From positions 2,232,001 through 2,296,000 of the forward strand of contig JANFOG010000005.1 of NCBI GenBank assembly GCA_024336345.1: a stretch of DNA of 64,000 bases. The letters are read 5' to 3'. Below, one piece after another: positions 35,748 to 47,200 of this stretch. Every line of letters starts with the position of its first letter. Position 1 is the stretch's first letter. This DNA comes from Mariannaea sp. PMI_226. Taxonomy: Eukaryota; Ascomycota; Sordariomycetes; Hypocreales; Nectriaceae. Below the pieces are notes generated by a model that did not search any database, had not been told where the DNA came from, and was given only the letters and a program-made list of their open reading frames with translations. The position numbers and the translations under genes are program-made.

Positions 35748-38098
35748 GGGTCAGGGGAAAAAAATATGATGATACCACTGGGCATAGGCGCGGAGTGTTT
35801 TTATATACGGAAATGGGTTTATTTTTTCTGGATAGACTGTTTTCGGGGAGGATGACTCGTTTGTGTTTCTCTTCGCAAATCTTTGGAGTATTGACGGCGT
35901 CTGGGGCATCTTATTGATTATCTGCGGGCGAGGAGGAAAATACCGATAGTATGATGGAGCGAGATGATTATTTTGGTTTGGTTTACTTGATTGTAATGTT
36001 GATATTGGGGTCCAACGGAGTTGGAGGCTACCAATAGTTTATGGTTTATTTTTCAGGATGGTCATGGACTTACACATCAGTACTGAGTAGCAGGATGGCT
36101 TGAGTCAAGAAGACAATATCATTCAGAAAAACAATTTGAAAAAAAAAAATTTATAAACAAAAAAGCATGCACTACCTTGTCTCTCTCTATGATACGTGAC
36201 AACCTTTGGATTGCTCCCAGTGTAACGGAGTACGGCGAGAGGAAAGGGGGGTTTGACTTGGCTCTCCGGTGACAAGGTATATCGTCTGCAAGCCACGCAG
36301 TGCCATGCATGCTACTAAGCATGACCCGGCTTCATCTTGTCTCTACGGACAGCTGAAGTGGCAAGCGAACGAATCGGGAATACCGGATCACGATAATATC
36401 AATACGGTGAAGGACTGCGTCTCGACTTCTTCCCCCCACACACTCTCTCTTTCACAACAGAGACCTTACATACGGGTGGTAGGTTGGCGATGAACTACAA
36501 TATGCAGAGCCCCCCTACCCCCCCACAGAGCCCCGACTCTGGGGGAGCCCTGAAGAGAAAGCTCACGAGAAATGCTCTAATTGTCGTGGAGATTAATCTA
36601 GTCGGGACTCCCCTGCGGCAGGTATGGGAAGGAATGCAGAAGACAAAGGGGGGGGTTGAGGCAAGATGAGCTATTGGTCGTACAGCGGTAGCAGACAAGG
36701 GGGGGTGTGCATCTACGGGTGTGATTTTGTGCATTTCTCGATGTCGCGTGAGGTGTTGACAAGACGATGGAGAGGGAGAGAGAGAGAGGAGAGAGGGATG
36801 GAGACCAGCAATTGAGCCGGGAGGCCTAGACCGGAGACCGGCATGCCCGGGGGTGTGGGAGGGGAGGGGAGGGGAGGGGGGAATATGAAGTATCAGTGGT
36901 CTGAAGCCCTGGATTTGGGGCTGGACCGGGTTCGATTTCTTTTGGTGTGTCTATGTTGTTGACTGAAGCATGGTGGCATTTTTTTGGGGGGAAAGGGTGC
37001 GGACTAACAAGAGAGAGTTGAAGCGACTGAATTCGAAGTTGTATTTGCAGATCCCAGAACTGTAGGGGGTACTCTACCGCTTGTTCGTAGGTATTGTAGA
37101 TGCGAGCTTGTATGTGGTTTGCGCTGTACGGTGTCTTTGTTGCTGAGGATAGGATGCAGTGAACAATGGGCACGCACTATTTGCCATCAATAGGACACAT
37201 CGTATCTTTTCCGGTCAACACACAACTACATATTGCATACTCCGTGCACACAAGGTAACTTCCCACTCGCCTCTTGGATCTTGTCTTCAGGTGTACGCCG
37301 TACTCCGGGATGTTGGCTCAATGTTCAGATCCCATCCCCCCCCACGCCGATGCAGGCCGTTGAGGACGGGACGGGCGGGATAAGATAAAATTTGGTGCAG
37401 CCCTACACAGCACATAGTACTGGAGATGACACAGAGTACGTACATGATCCCAGAAAATCGCTTTTATTTGATCTTGTGGCGGTGCATAGAGTTATCTGCT
37501 TGATCAAAGTGTTATGCCTCTGTGGCTTGTTCATTTTGCTGCCGTTGCAATCAAGGGACCAAGTCGGCCCCACTTGTAAGCGGGTGATCACCGACACTAA
37601 GTACCTTACCCTTACTATACTATGTAACAAAACATTCTCTACTGGAGACCCTGACAGGCACGAGCGATATCTTTCAGCGATGGTTGGCTGGACTTAGTAG
37701 ATTAACACCAGCCGGAGTTAAACCAGCCATCGATTCATGCTCTTGAGGGAGACTTGCTAAGGAATGGGAATGAGGAAATCAAGTAACCTAAAACAAATAG
37801 AGGGCCTATTTTTTTCTCTTCTTTTCCGTCTTCTTCTTGTTCCTTCTTCAAAGCGATATAGACTGTATGATCGTGTCTTTGAGTATCGCAGCGGCTTGAT
37901 ATGCACATGCATGTCCACTGGGCTTGTACATGAATGTTGGCCCGCTCCTTCTCAAGCATCTCCTCCATTCCCGGCTGCAAGGCCCACTACTTCCGACGTC
38001 AACTCGGCTTCTTCTCCTCTCATCCAACCTGTATCCAGCAGCAGCAGCAGCAGCAAAATCATCATCGGCATCATCATTGTGGTCGTACGTGTGCAGTC
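35748..38098. other. Intergenic region between facB and the phosphodiesterase gene
   Basis: No supported gene. A GA-rich tract (about 36772-36796) is followed by a GGGGA repeat run (about 36858-36882). CT-rich DNA lies at about 37930-38040. A short CAG repeat (about 38038-38054) sits just before the phosphodiesterase start. Tandem frames across these tracts are artefacts of composition. Confidence 0.55.
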
Positions 38099-39735
38099 AT
38101 GGCGGACGAGACGTTTCCTCTCATCAAGCAAGATGATATTCCCCAAGGTAAACTCACATCTCTGTCTCTGGAACTTGTTGCACCTCACATACATGACACA
38201 TGTGGAGAAGGACAGAATAGAAATGAAGGACAAAAGAAGATAGAAAGAAGAAATAAAACCCGACCCGCCTGACGGCATGCTCCAGCTCTGTTCTTTTCTC
38301 TTCCTCCCTTCCCTCTCAGAATCGTGCTGATCAACTCGCAAACAAAAAGCTCCCTGGGCAAAGGCCTTGACCTCACCAAGGTCACCCGGTCGTCGTCTGC
38401 CCCAGGCCATCGCCCACCGCGGCGCCAAGACATTATTCCCCGAAAACACCATGGCTGCCTTCCAGGGCGCTGTTGGCGTCGGGGCTCACGCCATCGAGAC
38501 AGATGTGCACCTTTCCGCTGACGGCGTTGTGGTTTTGTCCCATGTAAGTCTTTGCTTGAGTTAATATATTGTGGCCCCCATCGCGACCCTCCTTTCCTTG
38601 TAGGTGGGCTTCACAGTAAAGGGAAATAAAGAAAGAAAAAAAGAGAAATGGACAAGACAATTTTCACAAAAGGCTCGCATACTCACTTTATGATAAAAAC
38701 CTGTAGGACCCCTCATTGAAGCGCTGTTACGGTGTAAACAAAAAGGTTGCCGACTGTGACTGGGACTATCTTAAGACGCTCCGCACGGTAAAGGAACCGA
38801 ATGAACCCTTGCCGAGATTGAACGATCTGCTGGAGTGGCTGGCCAGTCCACAACTTCAGAAGATCTGGGTTGTCTTGGATATCAAGGTATGTCAAACCAA
38901 ACCACGTCAAAGAAAAGTCTACAAATATATCTACTATGATGACGGTGCCCAATCTAACTGAGGAAATTCAGATCGACGATGATCCTGAAGAACTGCTTGG
39001 TGCTATCTCGAGAGTTCTGAGTGAGATTCAAAGTCCCGTACCATGGGATCAGCGTATTATCCTGGGATGCTGGAATGTATGAACAACGGCCTCCCCTTTC
39101 CCCCAACTCTATAACTACTTGCTCCCTGCGGCCAAAGGCTTTCTAACACAACTGCTGTTCCTCTATAGGCAAAATTTCTCCGAACAGCCCGTCGTCTGCT
39201 GCCATCATACCCTCTCGCCCACATCAGCGCCTCCCTGCTCTACTCTCACCACTTCCTTCCCATCTCCAATCTAGGCTTTAACCTCCACCAGAAGGCCCTC
39301 ATCGGTTTCCCCGGCTGGCTCTTCCTCCGCGAGATTCAGCGCACTGACAAGATCCTCATGACGTGGACCGTCAACGAGCCGCGCTGGATGGAGTGGTGCA
39401 TCCGCCAGAACCTACGTGAGCCGCGCAAGGGGGTCGTTGCTGGTACTCGTGACAAGGAGGACGATGGCGTGGTAGCGCCGGCCCTGATTGATGGTGTCAT
39501 CACTGATGATCCTCGCTTGTACCTTGAGGTGTGTGAGCGCTTTGAGGATGAGCTCGATGGGCTGAGGGTGAGGCCGCAGAGGGGATTCGTGGGATGGGCG
39601 ACAGACGGTGCTTACACCATGTGGACGTTCTTCATGACGCAAGTGGTAGTGATGGGATTTCACATTGTTAGGAGGGCTCAAGGTCGTTTCGACTATTTAG
39701 AGGACCGACGAACATTGGACGGGCCCTTGCAATAA
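38099..39735 (+). CDS. pgc1: Glycerophosphodiester phosphodiesterase family protein, Pgc1-like
   Basis: Member of the GDPD TIM-barrel family; yeast Pgc1 is a phospholipase C that degrades phosphatidylglycerol. Five exons: 38099-38147, 38350-38543, 38707-38886, 38972-39076 and 39169-39735. The introns are 202, 163, 85 and 92 bp. The product is 364 residues. After a short N-terminal tail ([15 protein letters not shown]) come [14 protein letters not shown] with the catalytic His-Arg, [23 protein letters not shown] with the Glu/Asp metal ligands and second His, then [13 protein letters not shown] hydrophobic segment near the C-terminus (about 320-345, [18 protein letters not shown]) could anchor the protein in a membrane, as in Pgc1. 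Exon 2's acceptor (ACAAAAAG) was chosen because only it keeps phase into GRRLPQ. Substrate choice is inferred. Confidence 0.82.
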
Positions 39736-40335
39736 AGAGCCGGGTTTGGGAATAGATTTCCCGTAGATGGGATTTTCGATATGACGCATGCATCTTTGAG
39801 CGGACAAGATTACAACAACATCTTGAGTAATGACGACGTACGTATACAATAGATTCAGCTGAATTGAATCAGGTTAATATCTTTTGCAAATATGACACCA
39901 ATAAAACGATCTTGAACTAGCAGTATCATCGAACACAACGGTAAACAGTGACTGGAAAAGACCCGTTGGCTCTTTTGAATTGAAAAAGGATTTTCATGTT
40001 TTAGCCATACATATATTTTCTAAAGCCGTCTCCCAATCAGGCTCCTCTCTCTCTCTCTCTTCTATACAGCACATTCATGCCATCCCAAAAAATTTCCATG
40101 GTAACCAGAGGTGGACCTCAACTCGGTGCCACGAGATAAAGACCAAGTTGTAAAAATATAGGGAAAAAAAAAAACTTATGCTCAGGTATAAACATGAAAA
40201 CGCCCTATCCCTTTTGTCACTCTGTGCCGTGTCCAACCAGTCATTAATGGACTCTACACTTCCTCAGCTATGGACCTCCTTAATGTCATACAGATTACAA
40301 AAAAAAAACCATTGCACAAAAGCAACAACCCTGAA
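39736..40335. other. Convergent 3' region (Pgc1-like / RTF1)
   Basis: 600 bp holding both 3'-UTRs, AT-rich, with a short CT repeat near 40047-40060 and A runs near 40161-40172 and 40299-40308. No gene seen. Confidence 0.6.
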
Positions 40336-42404
40336 TCAAATCTCAACATCAATGTCAAGCTCCAGCGACCCAATGACGTCGTCGTCCATCAGGGGCTTGT
40401 GGATGGTCGGGATGCCCTTCTCCTGCAGATACTTCTCCTCTTGAAGCTTGGCGAGATGAGGCAGCAGCTGTGCCTTGCCTGGCGCGGGCTTGGTTGTTCC
40501 ATTTGCGGGTGTGCTGGTGCCAGTCGACGCGGTCGACTTCCCCTCCACCTTCTCGTTCACATCGTACACAAACTTGGCCTTTGTCCTCAGTCGTCGGGAC
40601 ATGTCCCCTTCGTAAGCCTCGCCTCTCTTAATAGCCATCTCGATCTCACGGGACTTGGCCTTCTCCTTCAGTTGGGCCTTTCGTACTGCCTCGGCATTGA
40701 GTCGTCGATTCTCTCGGTTGCGTTCCGCCAGTCGATCTTGTTCCGTCTGGCCCTTCAGCTGTTCAGACGACTTGGCAAGACCCAGACTGGTCTTGAAAGC
40801 CAAACGTTGCGAGCCGAGCTTGTCCAACTCCTCTTGCAACTCTTCAATCTTCTCATCGTTCCCACGCTCTCTCGCCTCTTCTAATAGTCGAGCTACACGC
40901 TCACGCTCTGCTGGGTCGAAACGTCGACGCAAATCATTCTTGCGCTTCAGTCTTGCCTTGATTTCTTCATTTGTCCACTTGTGACTAAGTAGTGAGTTGA
41001 TATCGTCGATTTTGTCTGAGAGAAGGCTCTTTGCGGGGAGCGTCACATTTTCGTTGAGACATGTGACTTTGTATCGGTTCAACTCGTTCTGTGTATCATC
41101 GTCAGAATGGATATTTGCAAAGGGAACGGTTTCGCGCCAACTCACGTCTGTGAACTTTCCACTCGAGGCGGCAATAAAGGGAAACTCCTTGATAGCCTTT
41201 CCATGTGCTGCTTTAACATACTGGTCGGTGACAAAGGAGCCATTTGGTCCGTTAAGTGCATAAGGGCGGCTAGTTGTGAAACCTGAAGACGGGTATCAAT
41301 ATCAATCCATGCCGCGACCAACGCTAGTTACATACCCTTGATGGCAGCCATACGGTACTGCTCGATACCGGTCTCGGGGTGTGGGCCTAGTGCAATGCGG
41401 ATGTAACAGCCGGTGATGGCAGCCTCGAACCCGGGTGTAAGACACACTTGTGCGAACTCGTTGCGACCCAGACGGACACGCTCGTAATCGCGAAGCTCAG
41501 CAGGCGGCTCGTCACGAGGTGCTTCATCGGCGGGCGAACGAGATCGGCGCCGACCAAACTCATCTTCGCTATCCTCGGGCTCACGAGAATCCCTCCCTCT
41601 GGGAGAGTAGCCATCCTTCCGCCTCTCATGATCTTCTCGTCTCCTAGCCTTCTCGGCTCTAGCTCTCCGTAGGGAGTCCATAGCAGACTCACCCTTGCCA
41701 CTAGTTCGTTGTCGCGATGCCCGACGGTCGCCATCTTCCAGATCTGCTGTGTCGGCACTTCGTTTCTTCTTGACCTGTTTGCGCTCCTCGTTTTCCACGT
41801 TGCTCACCATCTGGCGAAGGAGGCGGTTCTGTCGTTGACGTTCAATCTCCGAGAGTCGGTCGGCAATGATTTGTTCTCGTTCAACTTCTCGCATAGCCAT
41901 AATCTCCTCCTTCTCTGCTTGACTGACATACATGCCATCAACAGGGTACTTTTCGTCTTCATTGGCGGCGGCGGTGCGGTTGCGAGCAGGCTCAGTATCA
42001 GAGTCGGATTCGTCCATTGGTGCCGATTCAAGTGAGTTTGGTGAGCCTGGGGCAGATGAACTGAGTCGCAAAAGGCCAAGGTTAGCAACCAATTCCTGAA
42101 GCAATCATGTGGCATCTCCAAAGTCGTGTGTTTTGGAGATACAACAAACGAATGGCGAAAGTGTCCAATATGGCATCGTGGGACAAGTTTCCAAGAATTG
42201 GAACAGAAAAGGGGAAAAAATGACTTACGCCTCACCCTCCTCCTCTTCCTCCTCCGAATCATCGCCCCGACCCCTGCGCTTCGCCGTGGCCGACTTCGTC
42301 CTAGGAGGCGGCGACGCGGACATCTCTCTCGACTCGTTTCCAAAGCCCTCATCCTCAGAATCTCCACCCGCAAGGGCGAGAAGCTCATCATCGATATCAG
42401 CCAT
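40336..42404 (-). CDS. rtf1: RTF1, Paf1-complex transcription elongation factor
   Basis: Subunit of the Paf1 complex. It binds Spt5 through its Plus3 domain and promotes H2B ubiquitination through its histone-modification domain. Four exons on the minus strand: 42404-42229, 42060-41336, 41282-41146 and 41088-40336. The introns are 168, 53 and 57 bp. The product is 596 residues. The N-terminus is acidic and phosphorylation-prone (MADIDDELLALAGGDSEDEG), with charged Glu/Arg-rich sequence to about 235. The Plus3 domain (about 240-375) includes the DYERVRLGRNEF and GCYIRIALG blocks, a SGKFTD|NELNRYK exon join, and SLLSDKI. Coiled, charged helices follow. The third intron is in-frame-open and easily missed: removing it turns KFTDVSWRET into KFTDNELNRY, the family sequence. 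Divergent from COQ7. Confidence 0.92.
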
Positions 42405-43047
42405 AATGATTGCGGGTTTTTCCTTCTTGCCACGTAATGAACCGAGTTTTCGACTCTCAGGGGCTCTCTCGGCGTTCGCGACGCGGTAACTGGCGCAACG
42501 GCGGCTGTCGAATTGATGTCGCGTGCAGACAAAGAAGATGGGGGGAATTCGGGAGAGAAAGCGAGCACAGGGATGTCCCTAGACAGCTTATCAAGCTCGC
42601 AAGAGATGAAAAGCAGGGCGATTGATGAAGTCGAAAGGTGGTTGTAAAGAGAAAGCCAAGGGCCCTACGCCTCCAGACCTGCTGGGAATTTGGTCGCTCA
42701 GCAGTTCACGCGTGATTGGCCGAGACTTATGTCATCCCACTGCACGTGTGGAGCGGATCCTTTCTCTGAGCGGCAAAGCTTTAGTCCGAAAGAGAGATAT
42801 TACCTTGGCTTCCTGCCTCCTTATCAGCTTATCAGCAAGCCTATCGTTGCTTAGCACCCCTCGGTCAGTCTCGGTGAAGGCTCGGTGGACCCATGTTCCC
42901 TGACCCACCCAAAACGGCCAGAGACCCGTCATCGAGGCTGTTATCGCAGTGGTTCGATTTCGGGACATGAACCCAGCGGCACTCTCTGCTCTCAATTGAG
43001 GAAACTCATGAGCCATTACCACGCTGTATGCTATACGACAACAGACA
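42405..43047. promoter_or_regulatory. Shared upstream region of divergent RTF1 and COQ7
   Basis: 643 bp between start codons. Contains an E-box-like GCACGTGTGG at about 42742. No TATA box was placed with confidence. Confidence 0.45.
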
Positions 43048-43852
43048 ATGGCGCCGACACGAGCTCTCATTCGTCCAGTGCGGGCCCTCTGCGCGAGGCC
43101 GGTCGCTTCACGCTGCCAGCTTCAAGTCAGGGCTCTAGCCACTACCTCGAGCGCGAAAGCCTCCGCAGCGGCGACGACATCCACCGAAGCACCCAAGAAG
43201 CGCAAGCCGCTCACCAAGGAGCAGCGGGACTTCCTCGACTCGGCGGTAAGGATTCCCAATTCAGGCTTGGACCCTCTCCTTTCTTTCGCTCTTCAACTGA
43301 CAATGCGATATTCTCTAGCTCCGCGTCAACCAAGCCGGCGAGCTCGCCGCTGTGCTAATCTACGCCGCCCAAACCCCCGTCGTCCTCCGTGGCCGTCCAC
43401 ACCTGCGGAAGCTGATGCAACACATGTATGACCAAGAGGTGGGCCATTTCAACACATTCAACAGCCTCATTCACAAGCACCGCGTCCGTCCGACCGCTCT
43501 ATACCCTCTCTGGTCCGTTATGGCTACTGGCTTGGGTTGGTCTACAGCCATGATGGGTTACGAAGCGGCCATGGCCTGTACCGAGGCGGTCGAGACAGAG
43601 ATCGGAGGCCATTATAACGAACAGATCCGCACCTTGCTCGAGATGATCACAAAGTGGGAAGCCGAGGGCTATGAGGTCGGCGAGGATCTGGCTGAGCTTG
43701 TCAAAACGCTAAGGAGGATTCGAGATGAGGAGCTAGAGCACTTGGATCACGCCGTGGAACACGATGCCAGAAAGGCTGAACCTCATTGGCTCCTAACAGG
43801 TGTGATTCGCGCCGGCTGCCGAGGAGCGATCTGGGTGAGCGAACGAGTCTAG
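43048..43852 (+). CDS. coq7: COQ7/CAT5, 5-demethoxyubiquinone hydroxylase
   Basis: Mitochondrial di-iron monooxygenase of ubiquinone synthesis, hydroxylating demethoxyubiquinone within the CoQ synthome. Exon 1 is 43048-43245 and exon 2 is 43319-43852, with a 73-bp intron (GTAAGG...TCTCTAG, phase 0). The product is 243 residues. The first 40 or so residues are rich in Arg, Ala and Ser with few acids, as in a mitochondrial presequence. The two ferritin-like repeats follow. Iron ligands are visible in NQAGELAAVLIY (Glu), DQEVGHF (Glu and His), TEAVETEIG (Glu) and DEELEHLDHA (Glu and His). The C-terminus ends IWVSERV. Length and all metal-binding motifs fit the family, so the enzyme should be active. 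The antisense and shifted frames across it are shadows. Confidence 0.95.
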
Positions 43853-44244
43853 GGCAACCATCCACTTGCAAAAGGGATTGTATTATACATGTTTCAAAAA
43901 GAAATGAAGGAATGAAGGCTGCGTATAGAAAGGCCGTTCTATTAAGAAAGAATTATTGTAAAAAAAGAAAATGCCCCGAGCCTTAAGGAAACATGCTCGC
44001 GATTATTCTGAACATCAGGCGCCCAATCAATGCCTCCCAAACCAAAGTTGAAAATGCGAGCTCCGTTCCCATCCAGGAAAAAAAAAAAAAAAAAAACTCC
44101 GTCGCGATGCTGTAGTATAACTTGTTTACTTAATGGAAGTTCCAATATCAGCCACAGTAACCATTAGCTCAGGTTAATTACTAGAAAGTTTGTCAGTACT
44201 TTGATCTCTCCAGCTGAAGACCTGCTCTGGATTGATATCACTTA
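43853..44244. other. Convergent 3' region (COQ7 / PLD1)
   Basis: Nearly 400 bp between stop codons, holding both 3'-UTRs. A 19-A run (44078-44096) dominates. No gene seen. Confidence 0.6.
44078..44096. repeat. A19 homopolymer
   Basis: Nineteen consecutive A between the convergent COQ7 and PLD1 genes; length may be prone to assembly error. Confidence 0.9.
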
Positions 44245-47200
44245 CTAGATTGCCAAGGGGGCAACACCATCGACCTGGTAGCCCCAGTTGCCATTCTGCT
44301 CTTCCGTAAGAAGCCAGTCGTATGGGAACTGCACCAAATTTCCCTGAACCATATTAAGAAGCTCTTCAGCGTCAGCGCGACTCGGCATATCTTCGATGGA
44401 GAATCCACGGCGGCTGTTCTTCGTGGTGGCTCGCCGCCGGCGCTTAACCGACCCGATATTCCCGGGAGGTGGTGCATTCGTCTCTCGCGAAGAAGGCTTG
44501 TCAAGAGTCGAGAAAGTAGTTCGTCGTTCCCTATCTCGGGTACTAGTTTGAGGCTCCAGGAACTTGCTATGAGTGCCCTCAAACGTTGGGAACGGAACAT
44601 CGCCCATGGAATAAACCGGAGAAGGAGCCTCCATTGCACGTGGGCTGCTACCCCCATTCTCAGTATCGAGGCCAATCTTTGGTGGAGAGTTCTCGCCACT
44701 GGGCGTTGGTGGAAGCGCCTTATCCGTCAAACCCTTCGTTCCCTCGCCAGGAATGATAATCTTAATCTTTTCATCATCTTTAAGATGCGAAGGAGCCAGC
44801 TTCTCGCCCACCTTTCCAGCCGCTTTCTCGGCTTCTTGCTCTGTTGCGTGCGCCAAAGTCTCCAAGCCCGGTACGCTGACACCGAGTCCTGCTGATGTTG
44901 ATCCACGGTTGCTAGGCTGACTAGGCGGAGGCTTGAGCTCAGAATCTTGTCGTTCTCGGCCTTCCATGCTTGTGCGGAATCGTTCCCCATAGCTCACGTA
45001 TTCTCGATACTCGGCCCACGTGCTGACTTCGGAATCTGGCATGCACCTGAAGACTCTGCGGTATAGCTTTGTATTGTTCATGGCAGCGCGGCCCCAGATT
45101 TCGTCAATAAAGTCGGGATGGATTGGGTCTTTCATGCAATCTTTGTCAATGCTGGCAAGTTCGATATCTGCAGCCATGGGATGGACGAAGTTCATCATGG
45201 GACGTCCTGTCTCTGGGTCGAAGTGTACAGGAGGGCCACCAATATCAGTGTCGTCAGATATGGGTAGCGTTGGCAGCTGTGCAGCTCGAGGCAACCCAAG
45301 CTGGTCAGTTGTCCGGCGGTCCAGGGCAGGAACCGGGGGGAGGGGTTCGTTCTGATAGGGATCTGGGCTCTTCTGCCTGGATCGGAGATCCAAATGCGCA
45401 TCTCTAGGAGTCTCCAGCGTTCCTTTGCCTTCATTGCCAATACTGTTGACAAGGACTTCACGGCCACTGACAATGACCGAGTCTCTGCCAGAATCAAGCC
45501 CAGTCTTCTCAGCCTGCTTCCATTGATCTGGTCCGTAGCCCGTCACATCGAGTTTCTGCTTCCGTTTGCCCTTGGCGTTGGTTATACTTGCACCGTTCTC
45601 AGAATCGGACGATCCGGTTGAGCTAGAGCTTGACGCTTCCTCCAATGCCTTGGCGACCTCTAGATCAAGGTCGTGGTTAAAACTAGGGATGTGCGGCGGC
45701 TGTGGTCGCTGCAGTGTGCTTGGTCCTGCTTCTGTCTCATTGTAGATTTCATCCATCTCTTGCTCAAAGCCTTGGCGCTCCATCTCAGCCTGGCGCTCTT
45801 CCTCAAGAATCTCATCCACATCCAAACCCAGATGTTCTCGCATCAGACGGAGACGAAGCGTGTGAGCAAAGCGGCCGACTTGGTATGGTTTTCCAGCCAT
45901 GGTTGACATGATCATGTCCGTGTCTCGAACGATGGCTGCGCATTCTGAGTCACGGCTGCCAAGCATCGACCGCTCGTTGATGTTAGCGGATCCAATGAGA
46001 GCCACACGATCATCTACGATGATGGCCTTGGCATGGATGTAGAGCTGTTCCGTCACGAGGGCATCGTTGCTCATAATTCCCCATTGGCGTAAAGAGTAGA
46101 ACCCGATGTAGTCCTCAGGTTCGATGTCAAGACTGCGCAGCCGGCCAAAGATGGACTGTTCTCCACGACAGATGCTCTGGAACTGACACATGAGGATTAA
46201 ACGAACGCTGGTACCCTCTTGCTCATCCACTGTATTCTGGAAACCGGGCATCAAGGGAATGACGATAATACATCGCCAATCCTCTTCGTTCTGGTGAGCT
46301 CGAATGATGCGATTAACGAGGGCATCTCCAATGCGATTGACTATTCGGGTGCCATACGCTTCGGTACTGGTAATGAAGAACTGGTTCTCTATATACACAA
46401 AATGATCGGAATCTTCAATCATCTTGATGTATGCATTCTGGATGCTGTGCTCCGTGCCTTCAATGCCAAGAGACCAGGTAGTTGCCGATCGAAGAATCTG
46501 GACTTCACAGGTGCCAGTAAGGCCCAGCGCCTCCAACTCATCAACATTCGCGTCAGGCGCGGGGAGTAAGAAAGGGAGAGGCCGCGTTGGTTTTCGCCCG
46601 CGACGTAAATAGTTCCAACGCTGAACGAAATGACGAGTCAAATCTCGAGCAGGCTGTCCTACCACCTGCATGCCAATGTCGTGCCACGGCATGCGCGGAA
46701 CCTTGCCGCGGTCGTACATCTCCTCGTAAGGCTCGCTGAGTCGAAAAAAGTCTTGTACTCGTGGGTTCGAGTAGTCCTTGCCGGGGAACAGTTGGCAGTG
46801 TTCCGCATCTTTAGGGGCCTCGGAAAGCTCGAAACCCGTTGGTTTGTCGTCGACAATGGGATGCTGGGGACAATCCCAACGCCCAAAGCAGAGATCGATA
46901 CCTCCAACAAAGGCAACATCATGGTCCACGATGCAGATCTTCTCGTGGTGGGCAAAGAAGAACTGGTTCTTCTTGAATTGATTTGGTGATCTCTGGACAA
47001 AAATGTTGGGGTGGAGGTTCAACAATGAGAACTTGGTGTACTCCGAGTCAATCGGAACCGCCGCTTCAACATTACGATACACGATGACAAAAATCTTGAC
47101 TCCTTCCCTCGCCTTCTTCTGCAAAAGTCTGTCCAGGCGCCATTTTTGGCTGATGGCTGCAGGTCTTCTCATGTAAAGCTCTGGGGAAAGCCACCAGTCA

